From Neomesorhizobium sp963726065 (lineage in GTDB: Bacteria; Pseudomonadota; Alphaproteobacteria; Rhizobiales; Rhizobiaceae), in the NCBI GenBank assembly GCA_963726065.1, contig CAVSAU010000002.1, forward strand, positions 310,001-374,000: a DNA stretch of 64,000 nucleotides, written 5' to 3'. The notes below the pieces were generated by a model that saw only the letters and a list, made by a program, of their open reading frames with translations, was not told the origin of the DNA and searched no databases. Made by a program: the position numbers and the translations under genes. Position 1 is the first letter of the stretch, and each line of letters starts with the position of its first letter. Below are positions 45,168 through 56,118 of this stretch, one piece after another.

Positions 45168-45319
45168 AGGCGCCGCTCATGTAAGCGGGCGAGGCTGCAG
45201 TGTCAACGCGCTTTTTGCCTGCGAGAACTGGCCGGATGACGTTCGGGAAGTTCGACCTGACTTCGCGCAGTCTCTGACCGCTCACACTTTGGGAGACGCG
45301 CTAGCCCGGCTTGAGGCGC

Positions 45320-45938
45320 TCAGTCGAGCACTTCCTTCGAGGCGACGGTCGAATCGGCATTGAGCCTGTAGATGATCGGCACGCCGGTGCCGAGTTCGAG
45401 CTTGACGATCTCCTCGCCCGACATGCCCTCGAGCGCCATGATCAGCGCGCGCAGCGAATTGCCGTGCGCGGCGACCAGCACCGTCTCGCCGCGCAGCACG
45501 TGCGGCTGCATGTCGTGCAGGTAATAGGGCCAGACGCGGGCGCCGGTGTCCTTCAGGCTTTCGCCGCCGGGCGGCGGCGTGTCGTAGGAGCGGCGCCAGA
45601 TATGCACCTGCTCCTCGCCCCATTTGGCGCGCGCGTCGTCCTTGTTGAGGCCGGAGAGGTCGCCGTAGTCGCGCTCGTTGAGCGCCTGGTCGCGGATGGT
45701 CTCCAGATCGCTCTGGCCGACCGCGTCGAGGATGTGCTGGCAGGTCTTCTGCGCGCGCATCAGCGCCGAGGTGAAGGCGATGTCGAATTTCATGCCGCGC
45801 GCCTTGAGCTTCTGCGCCGGCCGCCTTGGCCTCGGCATGGCCCAGTTCGCTCAGGTCGACGTCGCGCCAGCCGGTGAACAGGTTCTTCAGGTTCCATTCG
45901 CTCTGGCCGTGGCGGACAAGCACGAGAGTTCCAGACAT
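45320..45938 (-). CDS. gpmA: 2,3-bisphosphoglycerate-dependent phosphoglycerate mutase (one insertion)
   Basis: Starts MSGTLVLVRHGQSEWN, with the catalytic RHG motif, behind GGAAAGGAAA. One extra base near 45822 shifts the frame in the segment AEAKAAG. It then continues KLKARGMKFDIAFTSALMRA, ALNERDYGDLSGLNKDD and the second-His motif AAHGNSLRALI to EVLD. Without the extra base the product is 205 residues, normal for GpmA. It interconverts 3- and 2-phosphoglycerate in glycolysis. Confidence 0.92.
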
Positions 45939-45989
45939 GTTTTTCCTTTCCAGATGCCGGTTGGCGGAGAGAAGTATTGTTTTGACGAG

Positions 45990-46806
45990 CTAGCTCAGCC
46001 CGAGCACGTCGCGCATCGAATAGAGGCCGGGCTTCCTGCCGCGCGCCCAGAGCGCCGCCTTCACCGCGCCGCGCGCGAAGATGCGCGCGGTCCTCGGCAT
46101 GGTGCGACAGCGTGATGCGCTCGCCGGCGCCGGCAAGGATCACCGAGTGGTCGCCGACCACCGAGCCGCCGCGCAGCGTGGCAAAGCCGATCGCGCCGGC
46201 CTGGCGCGCGCCGGTATGGCCGTCGCGCACGCGCACGCTGTTGTCGGCGAGCGCGATGTCGCGCCCGGCGGCGGCCGCCTCGCCGAGCAGCAGCGCCGTG
46301 CCGGACGGCGCGTCGACCTTGTGGCGGTGGTGCATTTCGAGGATCTCGATGTCGAAATCGCGCGGCATCGAGCGCGCGCGCCGCCTGCTCGACCAGCACG
46401 GCGAGCAGGTTGACGCCGAGGCTCATATTGCCCGACTTGACGATCGTGGCATGGCGCGCCGCCGCGGCGATCCTGGCGTCGTCGCTTCGGTCCGCAGCCG
46501 GTGGTGCCGATGACATGCACGATGCGCGCCTGCGCGGCGTAGCCGGCGAATTCGACGGTCGCCGCCGGCATGGTGAAGTCGAGCACGCCGTCGGCCTTGG
46601 CGAAGGCCGGCAGCGGATCGTCGGTGATCGCCACGCCGATGCGCGCCGACGCCGGCGAGCTCGCCGGCATCCTTGCCGAGATGCGGCGAGCCCGGCCGCT
46701 CGATGGCGCCGGCGACGCGGGCGCCGTCAATGGCGTGGATGGCGCGGATCAGCGTCTGGCCCATGCGGCCGGCGGCGCCGACGACGACCAGGCCCATGTC
46801 GCTCAT
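45990..46806 (-). CDS. dapB: 4-hydroxy-tetrahydrodipicolinate reductase (several insertions)
   Basis: Starts MSDMGLVVVGAAGRMGQTLI (NAD(P)-binding loop) in an ATGA overlap with the ABC exporter gene. Later landmarks occur in other frames: ADGVLDFTMPAATVEFAG, HVIGTTG, the catalytic-loop HHRHKVDAPSGTAL, and RIFARGAVKAALWARGRKPG-like text before MRDVLGLS at the stop. About four one-base shifts (near 46655, 46490, 46370 and 46085) break it. The corrected length is about 270 residues. It acts in lysine and diaminopimelate synthesis and is normally essential, so the shifts are likely errors. Confidence 0.85.
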
Positions 46807-48717
46807 GACGTGCTCCTTGCGGCGACGGCTTGCGCTTTGGCCCGCTTCGGCTTCTGATCGGCGACGCCTTGATGTCGTCGACGATGCCGAGGCCCTTTGT
46901 CGCTCTGCAGCCGTGGAAGCGCGCATAGACGCCGTGCGGGTTGGCGAGCAGCGCGCGGTGCGTGCCCTCTTCGACCAGCCTGCCGTGTTCCAGCACGACG
47001 ATATGGTCGGCGTTGACGACCGTCGACAGCCGGTGCGCGATGACGATCGTGGTGCGGCCCTTCATCACCTCGGCGAGCGCCTCCTGCACGCGCGCCTCCG
47101 ATTCGTTGTCGAGCGCCGAGGTCGCCTCGTCGAGCAGCAGGATCGGCGCGTTGCGCACGATGGCGCGGGCGATCGACAGGCGCTGGCGCTGGCCGCCGGA
47201 CAGCGTGACGCCGTTCTCGCCGACCAGCGTGTCGTAGCCCTGCGGCTGCTGGCGGATGAAATCGTCGGCCTGCGGCCATGCTTCGCGGCCTCCTCGATCT
47301 CGGCATCGGTGGCGTCTGGCGCGGCCGTAGCGGATGTTGTCGCGGATCGAGCCTTCGAACAGATAGGGCTGCTGCGAGACATAGGCGATCGAGCGGCGCA
47401 GCGACTGCTTGGTGACCTTCGCAATGTCCTGGCCGTCGATCGCGATCGTGCCCGCCGTCGAGATCGTAGAAACGCTGCAGCAGCGCCGTCAGCGTCGACT
47501 TGCCGGCGCCGGAGCCGCCGACGATCGCCGTCGTCTTGCCGGCCGCCGGCGACGAAGCTGACGTCGTCGAGCACCGGCGTGCCCTCGTGCATAGGCGAAA
47601 GCGACGTGGTCGAAGCGCACCTCGCCCTCGCCGACCTTCAGCGCGCGGCGCGCCCGGCGCGTCGCCCTGCTGCGGCTCGAGGTCGAGAATCTCGTAGATC
47701 ATGCGCGCATTGACCAGCGAGCGCTCGAGCGCGACCTGCGACGCGCGCCAGCCGCCGCGCCGGGTCATAGGCGAGCAGCAGCGCGGTGATGAAGGAGAAC
47801 ACCGCGCCGGGCGGCTGGCCGCCGTAGAGCGCGCGATAGCCGGCATAGGCGATGACGCCGGCGATGGCGAAGCCGGCCAGCATCTCGGCGATCGGCGACA
47901 GCCGCTCGGAGACGCGCGCGATCTTGTTGGCGCGGTGCTTCGGCATGGCCGATCAGCTCGGCGATCTTGCGCGACAGCTGGTCCTCCATCGTGAAGGCCT
48001 TGACGATGGCGATGCCTTGCGTCGCCTCCTGCATGGCGCCGATCAGCCGCGAATTGATCTCCACCGATTCGCGCGTGATGCGCCGCAGCCGCCGCATCAG
48101 GTAGTTGACGGTATAGACCAGCGGCGGCCCGATCAGCAGCGCGATCGCCGACAGAACCGGTCCTGGCACGATCATCACGCCGACCAGCGCCACCAGCGAC
48201 ACGGCGTCGCGCGCGACCGAGGTCATCGTCATGCCGAGCAGGTCGCGGATGCCGTTGACGTTCTGGTTGATCTGCGCGGCCAGCTGCGCCGAGCGCGTGT
48301 CGGTGAAGAAGCCGACGCCGAGCTTCATCAGATGGTCGAAGAGCCGCTGCTGGTAGCGGGCGACGAGATTGTTGCCGATCTTGGCGAGCATCGACCGCCT
48401 GGCCGTAGGTGGCGAGGCCGCGGATGACGAAGGCGAGCGACGATGGCGCCGCAGATCAGCGGCGATCAGGTCGGCGCGGCGGCTGGTAGAAGATCTCGTC
48501 GATGACGTCGCGCATGATCCAGGCGCTGAAGGCCGTCGTGGCGGCGATGGCCAGCAGGCAGCCGATCGCCAGCAGATATTGCCGGCAGGTAGTCGCGGCC
48601 GTTCTCGGACAGCATGCGCCGGATCACCGCGATGATCTCGCCGGGATCCTGCCCGGCTCGCTTCTTGTCTTTGCGGAATTCAACTGTCGCGTCCGAAGCC
48701 TTGCCGTATCCGGGCAG
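46803..48717 (-). CDS. ABC exporter, MsbA-like fused permease-ATPase (many frameshifts)
   Basis: Joined frames give a half-transporter of about 630 residues. The N-terminal membrane domain includes MLAKIGNNLVARYQQRLFDH, SVARDAVSLVALVGVMIV and LIGAMQEATQGIAIVKAF. The nucleotide-binding domain includes SGAGKSTLTALLQRFYDLDG, the signature region SGGQRQRLSIARAI, ILLLDEATSALDNES and VIAHRLSTVV. The start is unresolved; coding-like text reaches about 48717, with no ATG or GTG in frame. Such exporters move lipids or glycolipids across the inner membrane. It overlaps dapB by 4 bp. There are more than ten apparent single-base shifts. Confidence 0.8.
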
Positions 48718-48816
48718 GCCGCACGCGGCCGTTGCCCGTTGCGGCCTCTCTTAGCCGCATCGCGGCGGATCTTGCCTATGCCCGTGCGCAGCGAATAGCG
48801 CCGGCGCGACGTTGCA

Positions 48817-49855
48817 TTATTGCGACGACCAGCGCCGGCCCCCGGTTTCGACGCCGAAACGCGTCGGGCTGTGCGCGCATAGGCGGCAAGCCCGGCCAGC
48901 GCCGCCAGCGGATGGGTGATGACATAGACCGGCATCGTAGCGCATCAGCGCGCTGTGCGGCGCCTTGTCCTCGAAGGCGGCGCGGAAATTCGCCGCTCTT
49001 CAGCGCCGGCACGATCTTCTGGGCGATGCCGCCGGTCAGGAAGACGCCGCCGCGGCTCTTGAAGACCAGCGCCAGGTCGCCGGCGGTGCGGCCGAGGCAG
49101 GTGACGAACAGCGACAGCGCTTCCTCGGCGACCGCGTCGGTGCTCGCCAGCGCGGCGCCGGTGATCTCGGCCGGCGTGGTGAAGCGCGGCGTCGACGCCA
49201 TCGGCCTTGGCGACGGCGCGGTAGATGTTGACCAGGCCGCGGCCGCACAGGATCTGCTCGCCCGAAATGCGGCCCTCGATCGGTCTCGAGATGCGGGAAG
49301 ATCTCGAAATCGCGCGGCGTGCGCGGGCCGATATCCATGTGGCCGCCTTCGCCGGGCACCGGGATCCAGCGTGCCGCAGGCGTGGATCAGGCCGGCGACG
49401 CCGAGGCCGGTGCCGGGGCCGAGCACGACGCGGCCGGCGTCGGCTCCGGCGTCGCCGCCGCCGATCTTTTCCATGTGCTCCTCGCCGAGCGCCACGACGG
49501 CCAGCGCCTGCGCCTCGAAATCGTTGAGGATGACGACGTCGCGCAGCGCCGAGCGTGGCGAGCATGCCGCGCGGCCGCACCACCCAGGGGCAGTTGGTGA
49601 GCGGGATCTCGTCGCCGTCGACCGGGCCGGCGACGGCAAGCACCGCCGAGCGCGGCTGGATCGAGCGTGCGGTCGAGGATGGCCGCGCGGATCGCATCGT
49701 CGATGGTGGCGAAGTCCGCCGTCTGCACGATTGGGAACTCGCTCGGCTCGCGCATAGGCATCGACGAGGATGGCGAAGCGCGCATTGGTGCCGCCGATAT
49801 CGCCGATCAGGATCGGAAATTGCAGGACGCTCGCGTCGTCGCTCCGGCTTGCCAT
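48817..49855 (-). CDS. glk: glucokinase (many one-base shifts)
   Basis: Starts MASRSDDASVLQFPILIGDI, continuing GGTNARFAIL, the ATP-binding opening of Glk. Further parts lie in alternating frames: GPVDGDEIPLTNCPWVVRP, VVILNDFEAQALAVVALGEE, RVVLGPGTGLGVAGLIHA, ISGEQILCGRGLVNIYRAVA and VYVITHPLAALAGLAAYA. The C-terminus is best read as RFGVETGGRRWSSQ with TAA at 48817. The span exceeds a 341-residue Glk by about 13 bp, consistent with about that number of insertions. It phosphorylates glucose in the cytosol. It follows mgsA by 20 bp. Confidence 0.87.
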
Positions 49856-49875
49856 GGTCGCTTCCGTTCCCCGTC

Positions 49876-50277
49876 CTACGCGGCGTTCAGCCGTTCTTCT
49901 TCTCGTTCGAGCGAAACGATCTCGGCCGTGGCGCGGTTGAGCGCCATCGGGATGTCGTAGACGATGGCGAGCCGCATCAGCGCCTTGACATCAACGTCAT
50001 GCGGCATCGGCGTCAGCGGATCAACGAAGAAAATCAGCGCGTCGATCATTCCCTCGGCGATCAGCGCGCCGATCTGCTGGTCGCCGCCGAGCGGGCCGCT
50101 CTTCAGCCTGCCAGATCGCAGGCTGCGGGCAGGCTTCCGAGCACGCGCTGGCCGGTCGTGCCGGTGGCGACGATGTCGCAACCGGCGAGGAAGCCGGCAT
50201 GGGCGGCTGGCGAAGGCGACCATGTCGTCCTTCTTCTCGTCATGCGCGATCAGGGCGAGGCGAAGTCCTGCAGCCAT
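49876..50277 (-). CDS. mgsA: methylglyoxal synthase (two compensating indels)
   Basis: Starts MAAGLRLALIAHDEKKDDMV, with the substrate-binding HDxKK motif. One extra C near 50206 and one missing base near 50107 take the frame away and back. In the shifted part AGFLAGCDIVATGTTGQRVL holds the phosphate-binding GTTG. The remainder, LKSGPLGGDQQIGALIAEGM and FFVDPLTPMPHDVDVKAL, is intact with the catalytic Asp. Corrected length is 133 residues. It converts DHAP to methylglyoxal, a phosphate-release bypass of glycolysis. It lies between mepA and glk. Confidence 0.87.
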   Translation of the reverse strand: MAAGLRLALIAHDEKKDDMVAFASRPCRLPRRLRHRRHRHDRPARARKPARSLRSGRLKSGPLGGDQQIGALIAEGMIDALIFFVDPLTPMPHDVDVKALMRLAIVYDIPMALNRATAEIVSLEREEERLNAA

Positions 50278-50368
50278 CCGGCTCCTGCAATGGCTGGCAA
50301 TCTGAATCGTTTGAAGCCGTATAGCCAATCGGCGCGTTGCGAGGCAAGCAGATTTCCCGCGCATCGGA

Positions 50369-51458
50369 TCAGTCATGCGGCCGCGGCCGCGGCATCGGAA
50401 TGCCGATCTCGGGCGTCGGGGCAAAAGCATTGGCGGTGACGGGAAGCGCTGCCGACAGCGGCTCGATGGTGGCCGGTTCAGGCGGCGGCAGGTGCCGCGG
50501 CAACCGCGCGTTCCGTTGCCGCCGATCGTCACCGCGGCCTCCGATTCCGGCGACGGCGCATCGAGCACGGCGCGGCATGCCTTCGGCAGGCTCGCCATCG
50601 TCATCAGGTCGCGCGCCTTCGGCGCGTCCGGGTTCTTGTTGGGGCGCCACGGCTCCTCGGTGAACCACCAGGCCAGCGACTTGTCGCAGCCGTCGCCGGC
50701 GGGCGGTCGCCTCCTGCGCCTTGCAGCCGGTCGAGCCCGGCTGGCAGCCGATGCGGATGTGGAAATGATAGTCGTGGCCCCAGAACGGCCGCACCTTGCG
50801 CAGCCAGCGAGCGGTCGCCGTTCACCGTGTCGCAGAGCTTCTTCTTGATGCCGGGATTGACCAGGATGCGCTCGACCTCCGGATAGCTCGCCGCGCGCTT
50901 CAGCAGCCGCGCATGCGCCGGCGTCCAGAGCCGGTCGTTCGACCGGTGAGGCCGCCTTTCTTGATCATCGAGACGGCGCTCATGTTCTCGCGCTCCTGCG
51001 CGCGAAAGCGGCGGTCGGGCATCGGCGTGAACCAGATGTCGGCGTCGAGCCCGATCTGGTGCGAGGCATGGCCGGTCAGCATCGGTCCGCCGCGCGGCTG
51101 CGAGATGTCGCCGATCAAGCAGGCCCGGCCAGCCGTCGGCAGCGGCGTCGCGCGACAGTTTCTCGATCAGCGTCGATCATCGTCGGGTGGCCCCAGCGCC
51201 GGTTGCGCGACAGCCGCATCGCCTGCCAGGTCGGCCCGTCGGTGGCGATCGCCACGCCGCCCGCGAAGCAGCCCTTGCTGTAGAAGCCGATAGGATTGCG
51301 GCTGTGGCCGCCGGCAGCCTCTCGGCGCCGAACAGGTTCTTGGCCAGTTCTTCCGCGCTGGCCGGCCGAAACGCCGGCTGCGATGATGCCGCGAGCGTCG
51401 CGCGGCCGCGCGCCAGACGCCGGGCGGCTCGAAGGAACGATTTCATCGGCATTTCCAT
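50369..51458 (-). CDS. mepA: penicillin-insensitive murein endopeptidase MepA-like (frameshifted)
   Basis: The start MEMPMKSFLRAARRLARG opens a signal-peptide-like N-terminus (partly out of frame). The M74 peptidase core is intact in pieces: YSKGCFAGGVAIATDGPTWQ, RNRRWGHPTMID, LIGDISQPRGG and the zinc motif TGHASHQIGLDADIWFTP with His and Asp ligands. CDTVNGDR, DKSLAWWFTEEPWRPNK and a Pro-rich tail ending RPRPHD follow. It is a periplasmic endopeptidase that cuts D-Ala-meso-DAP cross-links. Several single-base shifts interrupt the frame. Confidence 0.83.
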
Positions 51459-51552
51459 GGAAGATTCGTCCTGCCGACAAGCCTGAGCCCCCTGGTTACC
51501 GGAAGGTTAACGACGGCACGCGAATCATATCACGCCTCGCGCCTGCTTGCGA

Positions 51553-52477
51553 TCACGACCTTGCCATCGGGCTGCGCGCATCGCTTTCGCCCTCGCCCCT
51601 CCAGTCGCCGTCGGCCCACATGCGGTCGAAGGCCGAGCGGTAGTCGGGAAACTGGAAGTCGATAGCCCGACTGCCTTGATCGCCGCATTCGAGACGCGCT
51701 TGTTCTCGCCATAGAAGGACCGCGCCATGGGCGAAAGTTCGGCGGTCTCGAAAGGAATTTCGGGCGGCGGCGCAACACCCATCAGCTCCGCGGCATAGGC
51801 GACGACGTCCTGCGGCGGCGCCGGCTCGTCGTCGGTGACGTTGAAGACGCCGCCGATGTCGCTGCTGGCGAGGTGCCACAGCGCGCCGGCGATGTCGTCG
51901 ACATGGATGCGGTTGAACACCTGGCCCGGCTTGACCAGCCGCCTGGCGGTGCCGTTGGCGAGGTTGACGAAGGCATTGCGGCCCGGGCCGTAGATGCCGG
52001 AAAGGCGCAGCACCGCGACCGGCAGCGCGGTTTCGTCGCCCAGCGCCAGCCACTGCCTGTTCGGCCTGCGACGCGCATCGATCGAGCGGCGCGACACCGG
52101 ACGGCATTCGCTGGTCTCGTCGACCCAGGCGCCGCCATGATCGCCATAGACGCCGACGGTGGAGAGATAGCCGATCCAGCGCAGATTCGGCATTTCCTGC
52201 GATCATGACGTCGCGCGCCAGCGTTGAGCACCGGGATCGCCGGCCTCGCCCGGCGCGATCGAGATGATGAGGTGGGTGGTCTGCTGCAGTTCGTCGGAGA
52301 TTTCACCGCCAAGGTCGGACGCCGTCGAAAAGTACGGCTCGATGCCGGCTGCTGCGCAGCGCGTCGAATTTCTCCGGCGAGCGCGTCGTGCCGGCGATCC
52401 GAACGCCAGTCGGCGTTGGCCGCGGCAAAGGCCTTGCCGGAATAGCCGGCGCCGAAGATGAAAAAACGATCGGTCAT
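51553..52477 (-). CDS. NAD(P)-dependent epimerase-like Rossmann protein (frameshifted)
   Basis: Starts MTDRFFIFGAGYSGKAFAAA in an ATGA overlap with queG. The nucleotide loop is FGAGYSG. Further in, LRWIGYLSTVGVYGDHGGAW holds the catalytic-type Ser and Tyr, and then VLRLSGIYGPGRNAFVNLAN and NRIHVDDIAGALWHLAS follow, typical of YeeZ/SDR-a type epimerases. The end is FPDYRSAFDRMWADGDWRGE to the stop at 51553, or 51530 if another shift occurs. Substrate unknown. At least four one-base shifts are present. Confidence 0.78.
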
Positions 52478-53667
52478 GCATGAATTCCATGGCGGGCGGG
52501 TGATCTGGCGCCAGACGGCGCGGGCGGCGCCCCATTCAGCCAGCACTTCGGCGTCGGTTTCTTCGCCCGCGCGGTCCGCCGCGAGGTCTGCGAAGGCCGG
52601 CGGCGGCAACAGCCGCGAGAGCGCCCAGACAGCGGCGCCGCGCACCAGCGGCGAGGGATCGCGCAGCAAGCTCGCGGCATGCTGTCGACCAGCGCGGCGT
52701 TCGCCGGAATTGCCGGCGGCGATCAGCACGTTGCGCACGAACCGGTCGCGGCCGATGCGCTTGACCGGCGAGCCGGAGAAAAGCGCGCGGAAGGCGGCGT
52801 CGTCGAGCTCGAGCAGTCGCGCCAGCGCGCGGCTCGCGCAGATCGTCGCGGGCGACGAGCTTCGCCTCGGAAGCGGCGCGGGCGAATTTGTTCCACGGAC
52901 AGACGGCGAGGCAGTCGTCGCAGCCATAGATGCGGTTGCCGATCGCTGCGCGGAATTCGTGCGGGATCGGACCCTTGTTCTCGATGGTCAGGTAGGAGAT
53001 GCAGCGCCGCGCATCGAGCCGGTAGGGCGCCGGAAAGGCATTGGTCGGGCAGATGTCGAGACAGGCGCGGCAGGAGCCGCAGTGATCGTCTTCGGGCGTG
53101 TCCGGTGTCAGCTCGGCGGTGGTGAAGATGCGTGCCGAGAAACAGCCACGAGCCGAATTCGCGGCTGACCAGATTGGTGTGCTTGCCTTGCCAGCCGAGG
53201 CCGGCGGCTTCGGCCAGCGGCTTTTCCATCACCGGCGCGGTGTCGACGAACACCTTGACGTCGGCGCCGCCGCGCGCGGCGAGCTTGCCGGCGATTTCCT
53301 TCAGCCGGCCCTTGATGACGTCGTGGTAGTCGCGGTTGTGCGCATAGACCGAGATCGCGCCGCGATCCGGTCGGCCGAGAATGTCGAGCGGATCGTGATC
53401 CGGCCCGTAGTTCATGCGCGAGCACGACGATCGAGCGCACTTCCGGCCACAAGACGCTGCGGGTCGCCGCGGCGCGGACGCGGTCTCAGCGAGCCACTCC
53501 ATCGAGCCGTGCAGCCCTTCGGCCACGAATTGCGCGAGCCGTGCGGGCGCCAGCGGAATGGCATCGGGCGTGGTGACGGCGACCAGATCGAAGCCGGCTT
53601 GTCCGGCCTCGCGGTCGATGAGATCCCGGAGGCGCGCCGGATCGGCGATGGCCCCGGCGGCGCGCAT
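52474..53667 (-). CDS. queG: epoxyqueuosine reductase (frameshifted)
   Basis: Starts 0 bp after the GST stop. In pieces: REAGQAGFDLVAVTTPDAIP, ISVYAHNRDYHDVIKGRLKE, VFVDTAPVMEKPLAEAAGLG and WQGKHTNLVSREFGSWLFLG. Then come the 4Fe-4S ferredoxin segment CGSCRACLDICPTNAFPAP, RRCISYLTIENKG, IYGCDDCLAVCPWNKFA and a HEAT-like C-terminus. QueG reduces epoxyqueuosine to queuosine in tRNA with a cobalamin cofactor. Length fits the family after removal of about ten insertions. The stop is placed at the overlap with the epimerase start. Confidence 0.87.
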
Positions 53668-54365
53668 CTAGAAATCGAGATCCGCGTAATGCGAGACCGG
53701 AGACAGGCCGCGCACCCGGTCGCCGAGCAGCGGGCGGAAGGACGGCCGCGATTTCAGCCGGGTGTACCAGTCCTTGCGCCGATGGATAGTCGGTCCAGTC
53801 GATCTCGCCGAGATAGTCGAGCACCGACAACGTCGCCGCCGCCGCGAGGTCGGCATAGGAAAGGCGGGGGCCGGCCAGCCAGTTGCGCGTGCCGGCCAGC
53901 CAGTTGGTGTATTTCATGTGCTGGCTTGATGTTGGAACGGGCGGCGCGGATCGCGCCGGCGTCCGGCGAGCCGCCGCCTTCGGTGCCGGGCATCAGCGGC
54001 TTAAGCACGCGTTCGCGCACCAGATGGCGGGTCACCTCGCCCTCGGTCTTCTGCAGATACCAGTCGACCAGCCGGCGGATTTCGGCGCGTTCCATCGGGA
54101 TCTTCGGCGAAAAGGCGGCGTTCGCGCTTCAGCACGCCGCGCGTCTCGTCGAGATACTCGGCAATCACGGTGGCGCCGACGATCGGCACGTCGCCTTCGG
54201 CGAGCAGCACGGGCAGGGTGCCGGCCGGATTGAGCGTCGAGGAACTCCTTGCGCCGCGTCCACGGCTTTTCCTCGATGAGCGCCAGCTCCTCCCCGTACT
54301 CCCCGAAAGCGAGGCGGACAAACCGGCTGTTGGCAAAGCAGGGGATGGTGGAAAAGGGTCAGCAT
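53668..54365 (-). CDS. glutathione S-transferase family protein (frameshifted)
   Basis: The start MLTLFHHPL is followed after shifts by NPAGTLPVLLAEGDVPIVGA (the cis-Pro and Ser-binding region of the thioredoxin-like domain), TVIAEYLDETRGVLKRERRL, EIRRLVDWYLQKTEGEVTRH and RLSYADLAAAATLSVLDYLG. The end is LLGDRVRGLSPVSHYADLDF at 53668. About 225 residues when corrected. Conjugates or reduces electrophiles with glutathione. First gene of the long minus-strand run. Confidence 0.85.
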
Positions 54366-54524
54366 AATACCGCGATTATTTAACGGCTCTGGCTAATGCA
54401 AGGCCGCGCCAGTAAGTCTTGGCCCCGCCCGATTCTACGGGCAGATGAGGCGACCCGAGCTATACGGGCAGATGGCCGCCATGACAAGCAAGCGGCCGTT
54501 GTGTGGCGCCGTATCGAGGTCTAT

Positions 54525-55331
54525 ATGGAACATCAGACAATTGTCGACGCACTGCTGCTCGGTCTTCTGGAAGGGCTGACCGAGTTCATTCCGGTGTCGT
54601 CGACCGGCCACATCCTGCTTGCCGGCCATTTCCTCGGTTTCAAGTCGACCGGCAAGGCTTTCGAGGTGCTGATCCAGCTCGGCGCCATCCTCGCCATTCT
54701 CAGTGTCTATGCCGCGCGCCTTCTGCGGCTGGCGGCGGACCTGCCGTCGAGTCCACGGGCGCGGCGTTTCGTGCTTGGCATCCTGATCGCCTTCCTGCCA
54801 GCCGCTGTGATCGGCGCTTTGGCGCACGAGTTCATCAAGACCGTGCTGTTCGAGACGCCCATGCTGATCTGCATCATGCTGATCCTTGGCGGCATCGTGC
54901 TGTTGTGGCTCGACCGCTGGGCCTTGCGGCCGAAATACCACGATGTCATGGATTTCCCGCTGACGATGTATCTGGGCATCGGTCTGATCCAGTGCCTGGC
55001 GATGATCCCGGGCACGTCGCGTTCGGGCTCGACCATCGTCGGCGGACTTCTGTTGGGCGCGGACAAGCGTTCGGCGGCGGAGTTTTCCTTCTTCCTCGCC
55101 ATGCCGACCATGGCCGGCGCCTTCGCGTACGATCTGTTCAAGAACCGCGGCATTCTCTCGGCGTCCGACCTGCCGGTCATCGCGGTCGGCTTCATCGCCG
55201 CCTTCGTGATGGCGGTGATCGTGGTGCGCTACCTGCTCGATTATGTCTCGCGGCACGGCTATGCGATGTTCGGCTGGTGGCGACTGATCGTCGGCGGCAT
55301 CGGGCTTGTCGCGCTGCTGATCTGGGGCTGA
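54525..55331 (+). CDS. uppP: undecaprenyl-diphosphatase
   Basis: The ATG at 54525 follows CGAGGT, giving 268 residues with about eight membrane segments. The two catalytic regions are EGLTEFIPVSSTGHILLAGH (E-x-x-x-E type, near residue 20) and MIPGTSRSGSTIVGGLLLGA (P-G-x-S-R-S-x-x-T, near 170). It recycles the lipid carrier C55-PP for peptidoglycan and polysaccharide synthesis and is also known as BacA. Intact. It is divergent from the GST gene. Confidence 0.95.
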   Translation: MEHQTIVDALLLGLLEGLTEFIPVSSTGHILLAGHFLGFKSTGKAFEVLIQLGAILAILSVYAARLLRLAADLPSSPRARRFVLGILIAFLPAAVIGALAHEFIKTVLFETPMLICIMLILGGIVLLWLDRWALRPKYHDVMDFPLTMYLGIGLIQCLAMIPGTSRSGSTIVGGLLLGADKRSAAEFSFFLAMPTMAGAFAYDLFKNRGILSASDLPVIAVGFIAAFVMAVIVVRYLLDYVSRHGYAMFGWWRLIVGGIGLVALLIWG

Positions 55332-55334
55332 GGG

Positions 55335-56102
55335 TCATAAAAGGTCGATCAGCCCGCGGCGCAACAGATCAAGCGCCAGGATGGTGATGCCGATGCGGAA
55401 CCATTTGCGGAAGGTGGCTTCCGGAATGCGGTCCAGCCACGCCGTGCCGAAGACGGTGCCCAGGAAGCCCGACACGACCATCACCGCGATCAGCGGCAGC
55501 CATTGCCAGAAGGCGAAGCCGGCGAGCCCGAAGACGATGATCTTCAGCCCATGCTGAACCGTCATCGCCGCGCCATGGGTGGCGACCAGCGCCTTGCGGT
55601 CATTGGACAGGATCTGTGCCAGAATGGATGAGAGCAGCGGCCCGGTGGCGCCGACCAGCATGGTGACAACGGCCAGCACTGCGCTGGCGGCCGCCATGCC
55701 GAGCTTGCCGAGTGCGCCGATGCCGGGGATCTTCGCCCAAGTGATGGCGATGATGAAGACGCCGAGCACGATCTTCAGGAGGGCGTCGGGGAGCTGCAGG
55801 ACGATGAAGGCGCCGGCGAACGCGCCAAGCAGGCTGCCGGCGATGAAGGGCAGCGCGATGTCCAACCGAACATTGGCGCGCTGATGCCAGGTGCGGCCGG
55901 TGTTGGAGCCAAGCTGCACTGCGCCATGCACGGGGATCAGCGCGGCGACCGGCACGAACAGGCCCATCAGCGCCAGCATGGCAAGGCCGCCGCCGACGCC
56001 GAAGGCTGCCGTCAGCGCCGAGGTGAAGAAGCTGGCGACGACAAGCAGCGCCGCAGGCGCCGCGCCAAGATGTTCGGGCAGCCAGCCGGCGATCGCTTCC
56101 AA
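55335..56102 (-). CDS. TSUP-family (TauE/SafE) membrane exporter
   Basis: No ATG fits. The best start is a TTG at 56102, 16 bp after the stop of the upstream gene and behind GGAG, giving 255 residues. About eight membrane segments occur, with the repeated family motif AFGVGGGLAMLALMGLFVPV at the N-terminus and LVGATGPLLSSILAQ in the second half. These carriers export sulfite, sulfoacetate or similar anions, or take up others; the substrate is not predictable. It converges on uppP with a 3-bp gap. Confidence 0.83.
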   Translation of the reverse strand: MEAIAGWLPEHLGAAPAALLVVASFFTSALTAAFGVGGGLAMLALMGLFVPVAALIPVHGAVQLGSNTGRTWHQRANVRLDIALPFIAGSLLGAFAGAFIVLQLPDALLKIVLGVFIIAITWAKIPGIGALGKLGMAAASAVLAVVTMLVGATGPLLSSILAQILSNDRKALVATHGAAMTVQHGLKIIVFGLAGFAFWQWLPLIAVMVVSGFLGTVFGTAWLDRIPEATFRKWFRIGITILALDLLRRGLIDLL

Positions 56103-56118
56103 CCTTGCGTGGCTCCGG

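Noticed and set aside
45786..54300. Programmed frameshifting as the cause of the broken genes
   Set aside because: The sites lack slippery heptamers, number several per gene and affect unrelated housekeeping enzymes, which fits sequence error rather than recoding.
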